In this document: one piece after another, positions 34,885-43,093 of the stretch
How positions within the stretch are numbered: position 1 is the stretch's first letter
How the letters are laid out: each line of letters opens with the position of its first letter
Notes under the pieces: model-generated
The model's input: the letters and a program-made list of their open reading frames with translations, nothing else
Database searches by the model: none
Told to the model about the DNA's origin: nothing
Translations under genes and position numbers: made by a program
Source of the DNA: an uncultured Clostridia bacterium
Lineage (GTDB): Bacteria; Bacillota; Clostridia; UBA1381
Assembly: GCA_934501535.1 (NCBI GenBank)
Contig: CAKSUM010000002.1
Span: forward strand, 199,928-263,927
Reading direction: 5' to 3'
Length of the DNA stretch: 64,000 bases

Positions 34885-35829
34885 ATGATAGAAATGGAAA
34901 AGCCCAATATAGAATGTAAGGAATTAACTGCAAATTACGGTGTTTTTGAAGTCACTCCGCTTGAGCGCGGATACGCAACAACAATCGGTAATTCTCTTCG
35001 CAGAATATTGCTGTCATCACTCCCGGGTGCTGCTGCGACATCAATTAAAATTGAAGGCGTACAGCATGAGTTTTCTACGGTTCCCGGAGTGAAAGAAGAT
35101 GTTACCGAGATAATTCTTAACATCAAAAAGCTTGCAATTAAGCTTCATTCTGACTCACCGAAAACGGTTTATATCGAAGCAAAAGGCGCATGCGAAATTA
35201 CTGCGGCAGATATTACGGCGGACGCTGATGTGGAAATCTTTAATCCCGATTTGCACATTGCGACGCTTAATGAAGATGCACGGCTGTATATGGAGATAAC
35301 AATTGCTAAGGGACGCGGTTATATCTCCGCCGATAAAAATAAGCAGATGATGCAGCTTCCTGTCGGCGTCATTCCCGTCGATTCGATTTTTACGCCCGTT
35401 AAAAAGGTGAACTACACCGTTGAAAATACAAGAGTAGGCAGTAACATCGACAGGGAAACGCTGACTGTTGAGGTTACTACCAACAGCACAACAAAGCCCG
35501 ATGAGGCTGTTAGTTTGGCTGCTAAGATTATGAATGACCTGCTGACACTGTTCGTTGACCTTTCCGAGGACGCAAAGAATACGGAAATTGTCAAGGAAAA
35601 AGAAGAAAGCAAAAAGGAAAAGGTTCTGGAAATGTCCATTGAGGACTTGGATCTGTCCGTACGTTCATACAATTGCTTGAAGCGCGCAGGAATTAACACT
35701 GTTGAGGATTTGGCAAATAAATCCGAAGAAGATATGATGAAAGTCAGAAATCTCGGAAGAAAATCTCTTGATGAAGTTAAGTATAAGCTGCATGCTTTGG
35801 GTCTGTCGTTAAGTGAAGAAGAAGACTAA
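34885..35829 (+). CDS. rpoA: DNA-directed RNA polymerase subunit alpha
   Basis: This 314-residue subunit starts RNA polymerase assembly and contacts UP elements and activators. The N-terminal domain has GNSLRRILLSSLPGAA near residue 35, and the C-terminal domain the helices around RSYNCLKRAGINTVEDL and VRNLGRKSLDEVK. A charged linker with KEKEESKKEK joins the two. GGAGGG precedes the ATG. Confidence 0.98.
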   Translation: MIEMEKPNIECKELTANYGVFEVTPLERGYATTIGNSLRRILLSSLPGAAATSIKIEGVQHEFSTVPGVKEDVTEIILNIKKLAIKLHSDSPKTVYIEAKGACEITAADITADADVEIFNPDLHIATLNEDARLYMEITIAKGRGYISADKNKQMMQLPVGVIPVDSIFTPVKKVNYTVENTRVGSNIDRETLTVEVTTNSTTKPDEAVSLAAKIMNDLLTLFVDLSEDAKNTEIVKEKEESKKEKVLEMSIEDLDLSVRSYNCLKRAGINTVEDLANKSEEDMMKVRNLGRKSLDEVKYKLHALGLSLSEEED

Positions 35830-35858
35830 TAGAGCCTAATGAAAAGGAGGAATTGTTA

Positions 35859-36197
35859 ATGGGAACAAGAAAATTAAATCTTCCTACCGACCAGAGAATG
35901 GCGCTTCTGCGTAACCTGGTAACAAGTTTTCTGGAAACCGGAAGAGTTGAAACAACATTAACAAGAGCTAAAGAAGCTCAGAGTTTGGCTGAAAAGATGA
36001 TTACTCTCGGTAAGACAAACACATTGCACACTCGCCGTCAGGCTTTGGAGTTTATCACAAAAGAAGACGTTGTAACAAAGGTCTTTAACGAGATTGCTCC
36101 AAAATATGCTGACAGAAACGGCGGATATACAAGAATTATTCAAGCAGGTCCGCGTCGCGGCGATGCAGCTCCCATGGCTGTTCTTGAGCTTGTGTGA
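35859..36197 (+). CDS. rplQ: 50S ribosomal protein L17
   Basis: This 112-residue protein is L17, near the tunnel exit. RKLNLPTDQRMALLRNLVT and the C-terminal GGYTRIIQAGPRRGDAAPMA are typical. The ATG at 35859 lies 8 bases after AAGGAGG; a TTG at 35853 is too close to it. It is the last gene of the superoperon and is followed by two tandem hairpins. Confidence 0.97.
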   Translation: MGTRKLNLPTDQRMALLRNLVTSFLETGRVETTLTRAKEAQSLAEKMITLGKTNTLHTRRQALEFITKEDVVTKVFNEIAPKYADRNGGYTRIIQAGPRRGDAAPMAVLELV

Positions 36198-36212
36198 TTA
36201 ATAAACATACTG

Positions 36213-36251
36213 AACCGAAAACAGCGGTATTCCATGCCGTTGTTTCGGTTT
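36213..36251 (+). terminator. Hairpin after rplQ (first of two)
   Basis: AACCGAAAACAGCGG pairs with CCGTTGTTTCGGTT over about 13 bp around a 9-base loop. It directly precedes a second, stronger hairpin and may help end the superoperon or protect the 3' end. Confidence 0.5.
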
Positions 36252-36254
36252 CGG

Positions 36255-36299
36255 CAGCGTACGCAAAACAATTATGTTTTACGTACGCTGTTCTGTTTT
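36255..36299 (+). terminator. Rho-independent terminator of the ribosomal superoperon
   Basis: CAGCGTACG pairs with CGTACGCTG, continued by AAAAC/GTTTT, and is followed by TTCTGTTTT. It is the main terminator after rplQ. Confidence 0.8.
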
Positions 36300-36393
36300 G
36301 TCCATTTTTATGCAGAAAACTATCGGTAAATTAAATGAAGAATTTGTAATTATAAATCATTATGTAAAGAGATATAAAATTTGGAGGGCAAAT

Positions 36394-36693
36394 ATGAATA
36401 AGACGGATATTGTATCAATGCTTGCAGAGGAATCGAAAATAACATATGTAACGGTAGAGCGCATGACGAATATGCTGTTTAACGGAATTATTGAATCGGT
36501 CAAAGAGGGTGAAAAAGTTCATATATCCGGATTTGGCACTTTTGAAAAGAAGGTAAGAGCCGGACATAAATGCCGAAATCCGCGCACGGGGGAGGAAATG
36601 ACGGTAAATTCGTACACAACCGCTGTTTTCAGACCGTCGAGCGCATTCAAAAGAAAAATGACAGAAGCATCGGGGGAAGAAAATGAATTATAA
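36394..36693 (+). CDS. HU family DNA-binding protein
   Basis: This 99-residue protein is a histone-like protein of the HU/IHF family. MNKTDIVSMLAEES at the start, the SGFGTFE turn and the DNA-arm region KCRNPRTGEEM are clear, but the following VNSYTTAVFRPSSAFK departs from the usual PAFKPGK. The ATG at 36394 has TTGGAGGG upstream. The last 11 bases overlap the FNT gene. It could be a specialised paralogue rather than the main HU. Confidence 0.88.
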   Translation: MNKTDIVSMLAEESKITYVTVERMTNMLFNGIIESVKEGEKVHISGFGTFEKKVRAGHKCRNPRTGEEMTVNSYTTAVFRPSSAFKRKMTEASGEENEL

Positions 36694-37258
36694 TAAAAGT
36701 TATTTGGCGGGTGCACTTATAGGAATAGGCGGTTTTGTGTTTCTGAGCACTGAAAACCGTGTTGTGGGTGCAGCGCTGTTTTCACTGGGATTATTGGCTG
36801 TGATAATCCTTGAATGTAATTTATACACCGGGAAGGTCGGATATATCAGCGACAAATCCGAAATAGGTACGCTTGCAATTATGTGCCTTCATAATTTTAT
36901 CGGTGCCGCTGCGGTAGGCGCATCAGCGTACATATTATTCAGAGGCAACCAAACGGCTGCGGCACTTGCGGGAAAAAAGCTGGCGCTGCCGCTGATTGAT
37001 GTATGCATCAGGGCAATTTTGTGCGGAGTAATGATATATCTTGCGGTTGAACTTTATAAACGCAGCAAACAGATTTTATTGGTTGTAATGCCGGTTATGA
37101 TTTTTATTTTGTGCGGATTTGAACACTGCGTTGCCGATGTTTTCTATTTTGCAGCGGCAGGTGAAATCAGCGTCCGTGCGATATTGTTTATCGTGATATG
37201 CGTTTTGGGCAATGCTGCCGGTTCTCTTGCGGTCAGCCTTTTAATGAAATGCAAATGA
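36683..37258 (+). CDS. Formate/nitrite transporter family protein, short form
   Basis: This 191-residue membrane protein has about six hydrophobic helices and the FNT hallmarks LECNLYTG near residue 45 and GFEHCVADVFY near residue 147, which form the pore constriction and its central histidine. FNT proteins carry formate, nitrite or hydrosulfide across the membrane as pentamers. It is shorter than the usual 250-290, lacking much of the N-terminal region. The start overlaps the end of the HU-like gene by 11 bases. A formate role would fit an anaerobe with glycyl radical enzymes, but this is inference. Confidence 0.8.
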   Translation: MNYNKSYLAGALIGIGGFVFLSTENRVVGAALFSLGLLAVIILECNLYTGKVGYISDKSEIGTLAIMCLHNFIGAAAVGASAYILFRGNQTAAALAGKKLALPLIDVCIRAILCGVMIYLAVELYKRSKQILLVVMPVMIFILCGFEHCVADVFYFAAAGEISVRAILFIVICVLGNAAGSLAVSLLMKCK

Positions 37259-37271
37259 AAGGGAGGAAAAA

Positions 37272-37757
37272 ATGATAGCGCACCCTTTTCCGCCGCTTTA
37301 TAACGGCAATTCAAAAATTCTGATACTCGGAAGTTTCCCATCGGTGAAGTCCAGGGAGGAAATGTTCTTTTACGGGCATAAACAAAACCGATTTTGGAAA
37401 GTAATTTCTGCTGTTTTAAAAGTCAAAACTCCCGAAACGGTTGAGGAAAAGCGAAAGATGCTGCTTGAACACGGCATTGCACTGTGGGACGTGATTGCGT
37501 CATGCGACATTACCGGCAGCTCAGACAGCAGTATTAAAAATGTTATCGCAAATGATTTGTCGCCTATTTTTGAATCTGCACAAATACGCGGAATTTTCGT
37601 GAACGGAAAAACTGCGGAAAAATATTATAAAAAATATACTTTTCCGCAGATTAAACGCAGCGCAATTTGTCTTGCGTCAACATCTCCGGCAAATGCTGCA
37701 TGGACACTTGACGCACTGATAAGTCAGTGGGGAGATGAACTGAAAAAATATCTGTAA
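37272..37757 (+). CDS. DNA-deoxyinosine glycosylase (UDG superfamily)
   Basis: This 161-residue protein matches the hypoxanthine-DNA glycosylase family of the uracil-DNA glycosylase superfamily, which removes deaminated adenine from DNA. GSFPSVKSREEMFFYGHKQN near residue 17, cited by its cores GSFPSVKS and YGHKQNRFW, and the C-terminal LASTSPANA loop are typical. GGGAGG precedes the ATG, 13 bases after the FNT gene. It is likely the last gene of the HU-FNT unit. Confidence 0.85.
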   Translation: MIAHPFPPLYNGNSKILILGSFPSVKSREEMFFYGHKQNRFWKVISAVLKVKTPETVEEKRKMLLEHGIALWDVIASCDITGSSDSSIKNVIANDLSPIFESAQIRGIFVNGKTAEKYYKKYTFPQIKRSAICLASTSPANAAWTLDALISQWGDELKKYL

Positions 37758-37818
37758 TTTTTTGGGCTGCAATTTTAATTCCGATTAAATTTATATTTGC
37801 CGGACGGAATTTGCTTTT

Positions 37819-38253
37819 TTAAAAAACCAGAAATTTGCCGCAAAGATAATTTAAAATTATCAGAATAGGCGTTACTATTATTTTGGAAACCATTCCTTCC
37901 GTACCGAATAACGGACGGTTCAGCCCGATTGCGGCAAGTGCCGGAACGAGAATGATTTCAACAAGCCCGACTGCAAAGCGCGTTGAAAAAAACTTTGCCA
38001 GCTCGGGGAAAACAGTTTTAATTTCCCAGCTTTCACTTCTGAAAACGCGTATCTTATTCACTATGAACGAAAAAGCTACGGCGACAATCCATGAAAGAGT
38101 GTTCGCGGTGAAAATATTTGCATTTTCACCGGCTGCTCCGATTTTCTTCAAGGCGGTCATGAACAGGCTGTATGCAATCCAATTGACAACGGTTGTTAGG
38201 ACGGAATAAAACAGGTAAACCGCCGCTTGTTTAATATTTTGAGCTGATTTCAT
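37819..38253 (-). CDS. GtrA family membrane protein
   Basis: This 144-residue protein has four predicted membrane helices and the GtrA pattern: YSVLTTVVNWIAY in the first helix, NTLSWIVAVAFSFIVNKIRVF in the second (cited by WIVAVAFSFIVNK), and ILNYLCGKFLVF at the end. Family members are thought to move lipid-linked sugars or to assist cell-surface polysaccharide assembly. GGAGG precedes the ATG. It lies 13 bases after the beta-propeller-like gene on the same strand. Confidence 0.85.
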   Translation of the reverse strand: MKSAQNIKQAAVYLFYSVLTTVVNWIAYSLFMTALKKIGAAGENANIFTANTLSWIVAVAFSFIVNKIRVFRSESWEIKTVFPELAKFFSTRFAVGLVEIILVPALAAIGLNRPLFGTEGMVSKIIVTPILIILNYLCGKFLVF

Positions 38254-38266
38254 GATACTGCCTCCG

Positions 38267-39502
38267 TCACTTCAGATAATTTTCCGCGCTGAATTTTGAC
38301 AGGCGTATATGCTTGCGGTCCACTGTATAGGAGATGTACGCGTCGCTGCCGTAAATGTCGGTATACGGATAGAAAAAGCTGCTTTTCATATCGGCAACCA
38401 AAACGGGTTTGCTTTTTGACAGGTCATCGCGGTTTACTTTTATAATACCGAATCCCTCGCGGTTTATCGGCGCATGTATCAGGTACAGCTCATTTTTATA
38501 GAAAACGAAGTCCGAGCGTGATTGAGTATCCTTGATGAGAAACGGCGTTGCCCATGTTTTATCATTTAGGTCATAGCAGGTTAAAAATCCCTGTTCGCAC
38601 TCATTCTGACGCACAAAGTAGTAGCATTTGTCGCCGATTACGTATGTCGCGTTTTCCCAAAGCGCAAGACTTACAAAATCCGGCGCGGCAACATACTCCC
38701 ATGTAATAAAATCACGGCTTTTTATTATGCAGTTGAAATACCCGGAGTACGCGCCGGTGTAATAATAGGTTTCGCCGTTTTCAACACGTGTTGTGATTTT
38801 CTGCATAATTCCGATGTCAACAAACATCTTTCTGATCGGAAGATTGTTTACTGCAAGCGCACTTGTAATGCCGCTTGTACTGAAATCATTCGTTGTTTCC
38901 CCTGCCTTAAATCGGTTAGGGCGTATTTCGCTGATTATTCCGGTTTTGATATTGTATGTACTGTACAGACGGTAATACATGCCGTCGGCAGAGGCAGTCC
39001 ACATAAGAAATATCTCATCGCCGCCTTTGTACATAAGGATCGTATCGTAAAGCATATCGATTTTCTTTCCGTCCAGCATATCGCCGACTTTTTGTATGCG
39101 CACGATTGTCATATCCGCCGGATTGTCAAGAGGACAAAACGCAAAACGCGCTTCCTGCTTTGAGGGGTCCTCGCTGTCGGACGCAGTATTTGCGTAATAT
39201 GTCATGTAAACAATGCCGTCAATAATTTTAAAGGTGGATACGTGCACCATTAAATCAACATCTTCACCGGCATGCGTTTTGCAGTATTCGGGTGTTTTTT
39301 CAAAATCGGCAATTATGTTGCTTTTTATTTCATCGGCACATTTTGTGCCTATTTCTTTAGCATCTTCAAATTCCTGCGGACGGATAAATCCGTTGTAATT
39401 CATAATCGGTGCAAACGGCGTTACCGGCGATTTTTTATCTGTTTCGATGTCTTTAGTAAAAATATTTTCACCGGGTGGAGCAAAGGTGATTTTTTTATCC
39501 AT
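38267..39502 (-). CDS. Beta-propeller-like protein, possible glycoside hydrolase
   Basis: This 411-residue protein has no signal peptide and shows repeated beta-strand blocks with aromatic and Asp residues (YYANTAS, LMWTASADGMYYRLY, YYTGAYSGYF, KNELYLIHAPI), as in five-bladed propeller glycosidases or sialidase-like proteins. I cannot assign a family with certainty. The ATG at 39502 is preferred to 39526 because AAAGGA lies 8 bases upstream. It is divergent from an AraC regulator across a perfect inverted repeat, and is followed by a GtrA gene. A cytoplasmic enzyme acting on a sugar or oligosaccharide is an inference. Confidence 0.65.
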   Translation of the reverse strand: MDKKITFAPPGENIFTKDIETDKKSPVTPFAPIMNYNGFIRPQEFEDAKEIGTKCADEIKSNIIADFEKTPEYCKTHAGEDVDLMVHVSTFKIIDGIVYMTYYANTASDSEDPSKQEARFAFCPLDNPADMTIVRIQKVGDMLDGKKIDMLYDTILMYKGGDEIFLMWTASADGMYYRLYSTYNIKTGIISEIRPNRFKAGETTNDFSTSGITSALAVNNLPIRKMFVDIGIMQKITTRVENGETYYYTGAYSGYFNCIIKSRDFITWEYVAAPDFVSLALWENATYVIGDKCYYFVRQNECEQGFLTCYDLNDKTWATPFLIKDTQSRSDFVFYKNELYLIHAPINREGFGIIKVNRDDLSKSKPVLVADMKSSFFYPYTDIYGSDAYISYTVDRKHIRLSKFSAENYLK

Positions 39503-39532
39503 AATTTTTTTCCTTTCTTTTTTCATTTTACA

Positions 39533-39567
39533 CTTGTATTATAGGACAATTTATGCTATAATACAAG
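39533..39567. promoter_or_regulatory. 12-bp inverted repeat operator overlapping a promoter
   Basis: CTTGTATTATAG (39533-39544) and CTATAATACAAG (39556-39567) form a perfect 12-bp inverted repeat with an 11-base spacer. A second partial copy of the right half with AGACAAAAA follows near 39582-39598. The repeat lies between the divergent propeller-like and AraC genes and covers the promoter of the latter, so it is a likely operator. Confidence 0.6.
39534..39562 (+). promoter_or_regulatory. Promoter of the AraC gene at 39624
   Basis: TTGTAT (39534-39539), a 17-base spacer and a perfect TATAAT (39557-39562) lie within the inverted repeat. Confidence 0.6.
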
Positions 39568-39623
39568 ACAAAAAGTGCATATAATAAGACAAAAATATCC
39601 TTATAACAAAAGAGGTGCGCAGT

Positions 39624-40406
39624 ATGGATTATTACTATCAGTATAATACGGGGCCGCAGATAATACATAACCGGAGGATTTGCTATGAACCGCATTTGCA
39701 CCGGGAAACGGAAATAATCGCGATGTTTCGCGGAAAAGCGAGTATTATTGCCGACGGCAGCAGCTATGATGCGGAAGCGGGCGACTTTATCTTTATTTTT
39801 CCGAACACTGTCCACAGCTACAGTTCGGACAACAATGTGGAGGTAGGTAAATTTATTTTTGATACGGAAAGTGTACCGGAGATAAGTAAATTTTTGGAAA
39901 ACAAGCGCCCGGAAACCCCGATAATAAAGAAAGAAAAGGCAGAGGCGGCAGGGCTGCACCGGCTGGCACGGGAAATCCTCAGTGAGTATAAAACCGCATC
40001 TCCGGCAGTGAAAAAAGCATATCTCATGCTGCTTTCAGGGAAAATGCTGGAGCAGTGCAGCGTAGAGGACAGAACGGCGGACAGCGATATGATACGTGCA
40101 ATTCTTGATTACTGCAGCAAGAATTACAGGCAAAATCTTACTTTGGAAACCACTGCCGACGCGCTGTTTATAAGCAGGAGCTATTTGTCGCACATTTTCT
40201 GCGAAAAGATTAAAATTAATTTCCGTGATTATATTAACATGCTCAGAATAAATGAGGCATGTGTTTTGCTCGGAAACGGGGGCATAACTGCCACCGGTGC
40301 GGCGGAAAAAAGCGGTTTCGGGAGCATACGCAGTTTCAACCGCGCATTTTTAAAGCATCGGGGAATGAGTCCGCGCGATTACATAAGGCAGCAAAATCAG
40401 CACTGA
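39624..40406 (+). CDS. AraC family transcriptional regulator
   Basis: This 260-residue protein has an N-terminal cupin domain (HLHRETEIIAMFRGKASI-like, residues about 20-100, with GDFIFIFPNTVHSY) and a C-terminal double helix-turn-helix ending FNRAFLKHRGMSPRDYIRQ. The ATG at 39624 is chosen because AGAGG lies 8 bases upstream. It probably controls the divergent propeller-like gene and GtrA gene through the inverted repeat between them. Its 3' end overlaps the convergent gene at 40397 by 10 bases. Confidence 0.9.
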   Translation: MDYYYQYNTGPQIIHNRRICYEPHLHRETEIIAMFRGKASIIADGSSYDAEAGDFIFIFPNTVHSYSSDNNVEVGKFIFDTESVPEISKFLENKRPETPIIKKEKAEAAGLHRLAREILSEYKTASPAVKKAYLMLLSGKMLEQCSVEDRTADSDMIRAILDYCSKNYRQNLTLETTADALFISRSYLSHIFCEKIKINFRDYINMLRINEACVLLGNGGITATGAAEKSGFGSIRSFNRAFLKHRGMSPRDYIRQQNQH

Positions 40407-40837
40407 ATAAGCTCGCCGTTTTCTGTGCGGAAGTATTTATTTTGCGCGGACGGAATTATCTCAGAAAATTGCTCGCTGTCAATAAGCTTTATTTCCTTTA
40501 TATTTTTTCCGAAATGCAGAATAAAACGGGTGTCCCCGGGTTCAAATCCGTTATAGTCAATGCTGCATGCGCACCGGACGCCGCGCCCGTAAAAGCCCCC
40601 GAGCGAGGTTATCGGTTTGCCGTTATAGCTGTCGGGCACCGTTATGTCGGCGGTTTTTCCGTCCCAGCGGTATTCGGCGGCATAGCAGTCAAATACGCCC
40701 TCGTAAATCCGAAAGCCGTCCGCCTCTCCGGACGGGTGATAGGCAAGGCAACTGAACGAATAGGCACGAAAAATCAATGCGCAGGCAGCCGCAAAAATGA
40801 CAGCAGCAAGCACGCCGGCAATTCGCCGCGCGGTCAT
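40397..40837 (-). CDS. Hypothetical membrane-anchored or secreted protein
   Basis: This 146-residue protein starts with an Arg-rich end and one hydrophobic segment (residues about 6-26), so it is membrane-anchored or secreted. The remainder contains VPDSYNGKPITSLGGFYGRG, seen in cores such as PDSYNGKPITSLGG, which recalls the repeats of BspA-type leucine-rich surface proteins. Two close cysteines (VRCACS) may form a disulfide. Its start overlaps the stop of the thioesterase gene by 4 bases. No function is known. Confidence 0.6.
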   Translation of the reverse strand: MTARRIAGVLAAVIFAAACALIFRAYSFSCLAYHPSGEADGFRIYEGVFDCYAAEYRWDGKTADITVPDSYNGKPITSLGGFYGRGVRCACSIDYNGFEPGDTRFILHFGKNIKEIKLIDSEQFSEIIPSAQNKYFRTENGELIQC

Positions 40838-41289
40838 GACAAAGTTTTCCGCACTTCACGGCGCAGGCGTGCGGCCTCCCAGTCACTGCGTTCCTTTTCG
40901 GTTTTGAGAATAAGACCAGGAACCTCGGTGGGACGGTCATTTTCGTCAAGTGCAACCATGACAAGATGCGCAGTGTTTATCAAAGTTTTTTCGCCAATCA
41001 GCTCCTCGATATATGTGTTCACGCAGACCTCCATTGACGTGCGCCCGACATATTCGACATGCCCCGTGAGCAGAATTGTATCATTCGCTTTTGCCGGCTT
41101 TTTAAATTCCAGCCTGTCCACCAGCACCGTTGTGACGTTATGCTCGCTGTGCCGGCGTGCAGTTACCGCCGCCACAATATCAATCCACTGCATAAGCTGT
41201 CCGCCGAACAGACGCTTGAAACCGTTTATATTCGATTGGTTCAGTATTTGTACCTGCTCCGTATAGGAAGCGGAAATTTCTTTTTTCAC
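40834..41289 (-). CDS. Acyl-CoA thioesterase (hotdog fold)
   Basis: This 151-residue protein is a hotdog-fold acyl-CoA hydrolase of the YciA/BfiT type. FGGQLMQWIDIVAAVTARRHS near residue 28 holds the core GGQLMQWID with its active-site aspartate, followed by VLVDRLEFKKPA. The start is taken as GTG at 41289, because GAGG sits 8 bases before it; GTG at 41298 is an alternative. The 4-base overlap with the next gene suggests co-transcription. The acyl substrate is unknown. Confidence 0.85.
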   Translation of the reverse strand: MKKEISASYTEQVQILNQSNINGFKRLFGGQLMQWIDIVAAVTARRHSEHNVTTVLVDRLEFKKPAKANDTILLTGHVEYVGRTSMEVCVNTYIEELIGEKTLINTAHLVMVALDENDRPTEVPGLILKTEKERSDWEAARLRREVRKTLS

Positions 41290-41386
41290 TTGTATCACCT
41301 CATTTGTATTGTAACATATTTTTGTGAAAAAAGATACTGATTATTTTATTTTTTTGCAAAAATTTGTTTTTCTTTTGAATTTCTCT

Positions 41387-41415
41387 TGACTAACATATAA
41401 ATAACTGATAAAATT
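41387..41415 (+). promoter_or_regulatory. Promoter of the ADP-ribosylglycohydrolase-like gene
   Basis: TTGACT (41387-41392), a 17-base spacer and TAAAAT (41410-41415) lie about 25 bases before the ATG at 41441. Confidence 0.6.
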
Positions 41416-41440
41416 ATGTAAGACACAGGAGGAAAAAAGT

Positions 41441-43060
41441 ATGCATACTATTAAATATGAAGAATTTTTAGATAAAATACACGGCTGCTGGTACGGAAAG
41501 TGCCTGGGCGGCGCGGCAGGCGCACCGGTTGAAGGTATTAAGAAAATTATTGAGGTTAACGATTTTGCGGAAATTTTCAATCCGGATTTGCCGAATGATG
41601 ACCTTGATTTGCAGCTTTTGTGGATTGATGTGCTGCAGAACAAGGGCACCGTTATAAATTCATGCGATTTGGCGGACGCGTGGGTGGAAAAATGCTGGTA
41701 TCCGTTTTCGGAGTACGGTTATTTTCTGAAAAACTATATGCGCGGAATTAAGCCGCCGTACAGCGGTATCATAAACAACAGCTTTTTCAAGGAAGGAATG
41801 GGCTGCCCGATACGCAGTGAAATCTGGGGCATTATAAGCGCCGGAAATCCAGATTTGGCAGCGGATTATGCGTACATGGACGCATGCCTCGACCATGCGG
41901 ATAACTCGGTTTATGCGGAGCAGTTTCTTGCCGCCGTCGAGAGTATGGCATTTTTTGAGAGCGACATGGATAAGCTTATAGAAATCGGCATGAAATACGT
42001 GCCGTCGGACAGCAAGCTCGCAAAATGCTTCGGGCGGATTATCGGAGTATACGAAAGCGGTGCGGACTGGCTCAGCGCAAGGCGCATCGTGCTGAATGAA
42101 TATTCTCACCCCGATTTCACGAATGTTGTGCAAAATCTCGGATTTACGCTTATTGCGCTCTTGTGGGGCAAGGGCGATATGCGCGACACAATTAATATTG
42201 CGCTGAAATGCGGATATGACACCGACTGCACATGTGCGTCGGCAGCTTCGATTGTAGGTATAATCAAGGGATACAATGGACTCGGAACCGAAATTACCGA
42301 CTTGATTAAAGATTACTTTATCTGCGGAATAGATATTGAAAGAAAGTCCGACAGTATACGTGATTTGGCTGCGGAAACGGCGGAAATTGCCATGAAGACG
42401 CCAAATTATGAGCTTGACGTGATTGATGCGCCGTTTGCGGCGGAAAGACCGCAGAATTTTGACGGTTTCAATACGGAATATCCTACGGAAGAAGGACTCA
42501 GGGCAGCGATGGAAAGCATACGTCCGCTTAAGTGGACGGTATGCGGCCCGTTCTTTGACCAGCTCAACAAGCCGGACGAAGACGGCAAACCAAGTCCGCA
42601 CGGCGAAGGGTGTGTTTTGCCGTCGCTTGAATGTATGGTAAACAGCGAAGTTTTTCTTGATAAGGAGTACATAACCGATTTTGACAGGGAAATCCCGGCA
42701 TGCACAATTGACGCATACGAAGATTTTATAGATATTGACAGCCATTTAACGCTTGAAGGACAAATGTGCTGTTACGCAAAAGCAACTCTCCGTGCGGACA
42801 AGGACATGAAGGTATGGGCTGTTATCGGCAATAATGACGGCTTCCGCCTGAGCGTGAACGGTGAAAATGTGCTTGAACGCGATGAAATACGGCTTTGGAC
42901 TCCGTACAACAATGATGTACTCATTGACCTGAAAAAAGGCGATAATGAAATTATGCTGAAGCTTCTTCGCCGTACCGAGCATTTAAAATTCGGGATAGGG
43001 TTCAGAATTTACAACGGCGGACACTGGCACGGTGCAAAATGGCACATCGACTTATATTGA
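41441..43060 (+). CDS. ADP-ribosylglycohydrolase family protein with C-terminal beta-sandwich
   Basis: This 539-residue protein has an N-terminal ADP-ribosylglycohydrolase (DraG-type) domain, about residues 1-310. It starts DKIHGCWYGKCLGGAAGAPVEG, cited by its core GCWYGKCLGGAAG, and keeps the metal-binding aspartates in NDDLDLQLL and CGYDTDCTCAS. A C-terminal domain of about 180 residues follows, with VWAVIGNNDGFRLSVNGENV, like the PA14 or galactose-binding beta-sandwiches of carbohydrate enzymes. AGGAGG precedes the ATG. Such proteins in sugar loci may act on ribosyl-like or other glycosides rather than on ADP-ribosylated protein. A metallophosphoesterase gene follows. Confidence 0.78.
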   Translation: MHTIKYEEFLDKIHGCWYGKCLGGAAGAPVEGIKKIIEVNDFAEIFNPDLPNDDLDLQLLWIDVLQNKGTVINSCDLADAWVEKCWYPFSEYGYFLKNYMRGIKPPYSGIINNSFFKEGMGCPIRSEIWGIISAGNPDLAADYAYMDACLDHADNSVYAEQFLAAVESMAFFESDMDKLIEIGMKYVPSDSKLAKCFGRIIGVYESGADWLSARRIVLNEYSHPDFTNVVQNLGFTLIALLWGKGDMRDTINIALKCGYDTDCTCASAASIVGIIKGYNGLGTEITDLIKDYFICGIDIERKSDSIRDLAAETAEIAMKTPNYELDVIDAPFAAERPQNFDGFNTEYPTEEGLRAAMESIRPLKWTVCGPFFDQLNKPDEDGKPSPHGEGCVLPSLECMVNSEVFLDKEYITDFDREIPACTIDAYEDFIDIDSHLTLEGQMCCYAKATLRADKDMKVWAVIGNNDGFRLSVNGENVLERDEIRLWTPYNNDVLIDLKKGDNEIMLKLLRRTEHLKFGIGFRIYNGGHWHGAKWHIDLY

Positions 43061-43093
43061 TTTTATACCGATTTATGCGGCATGGAGGTTTGA

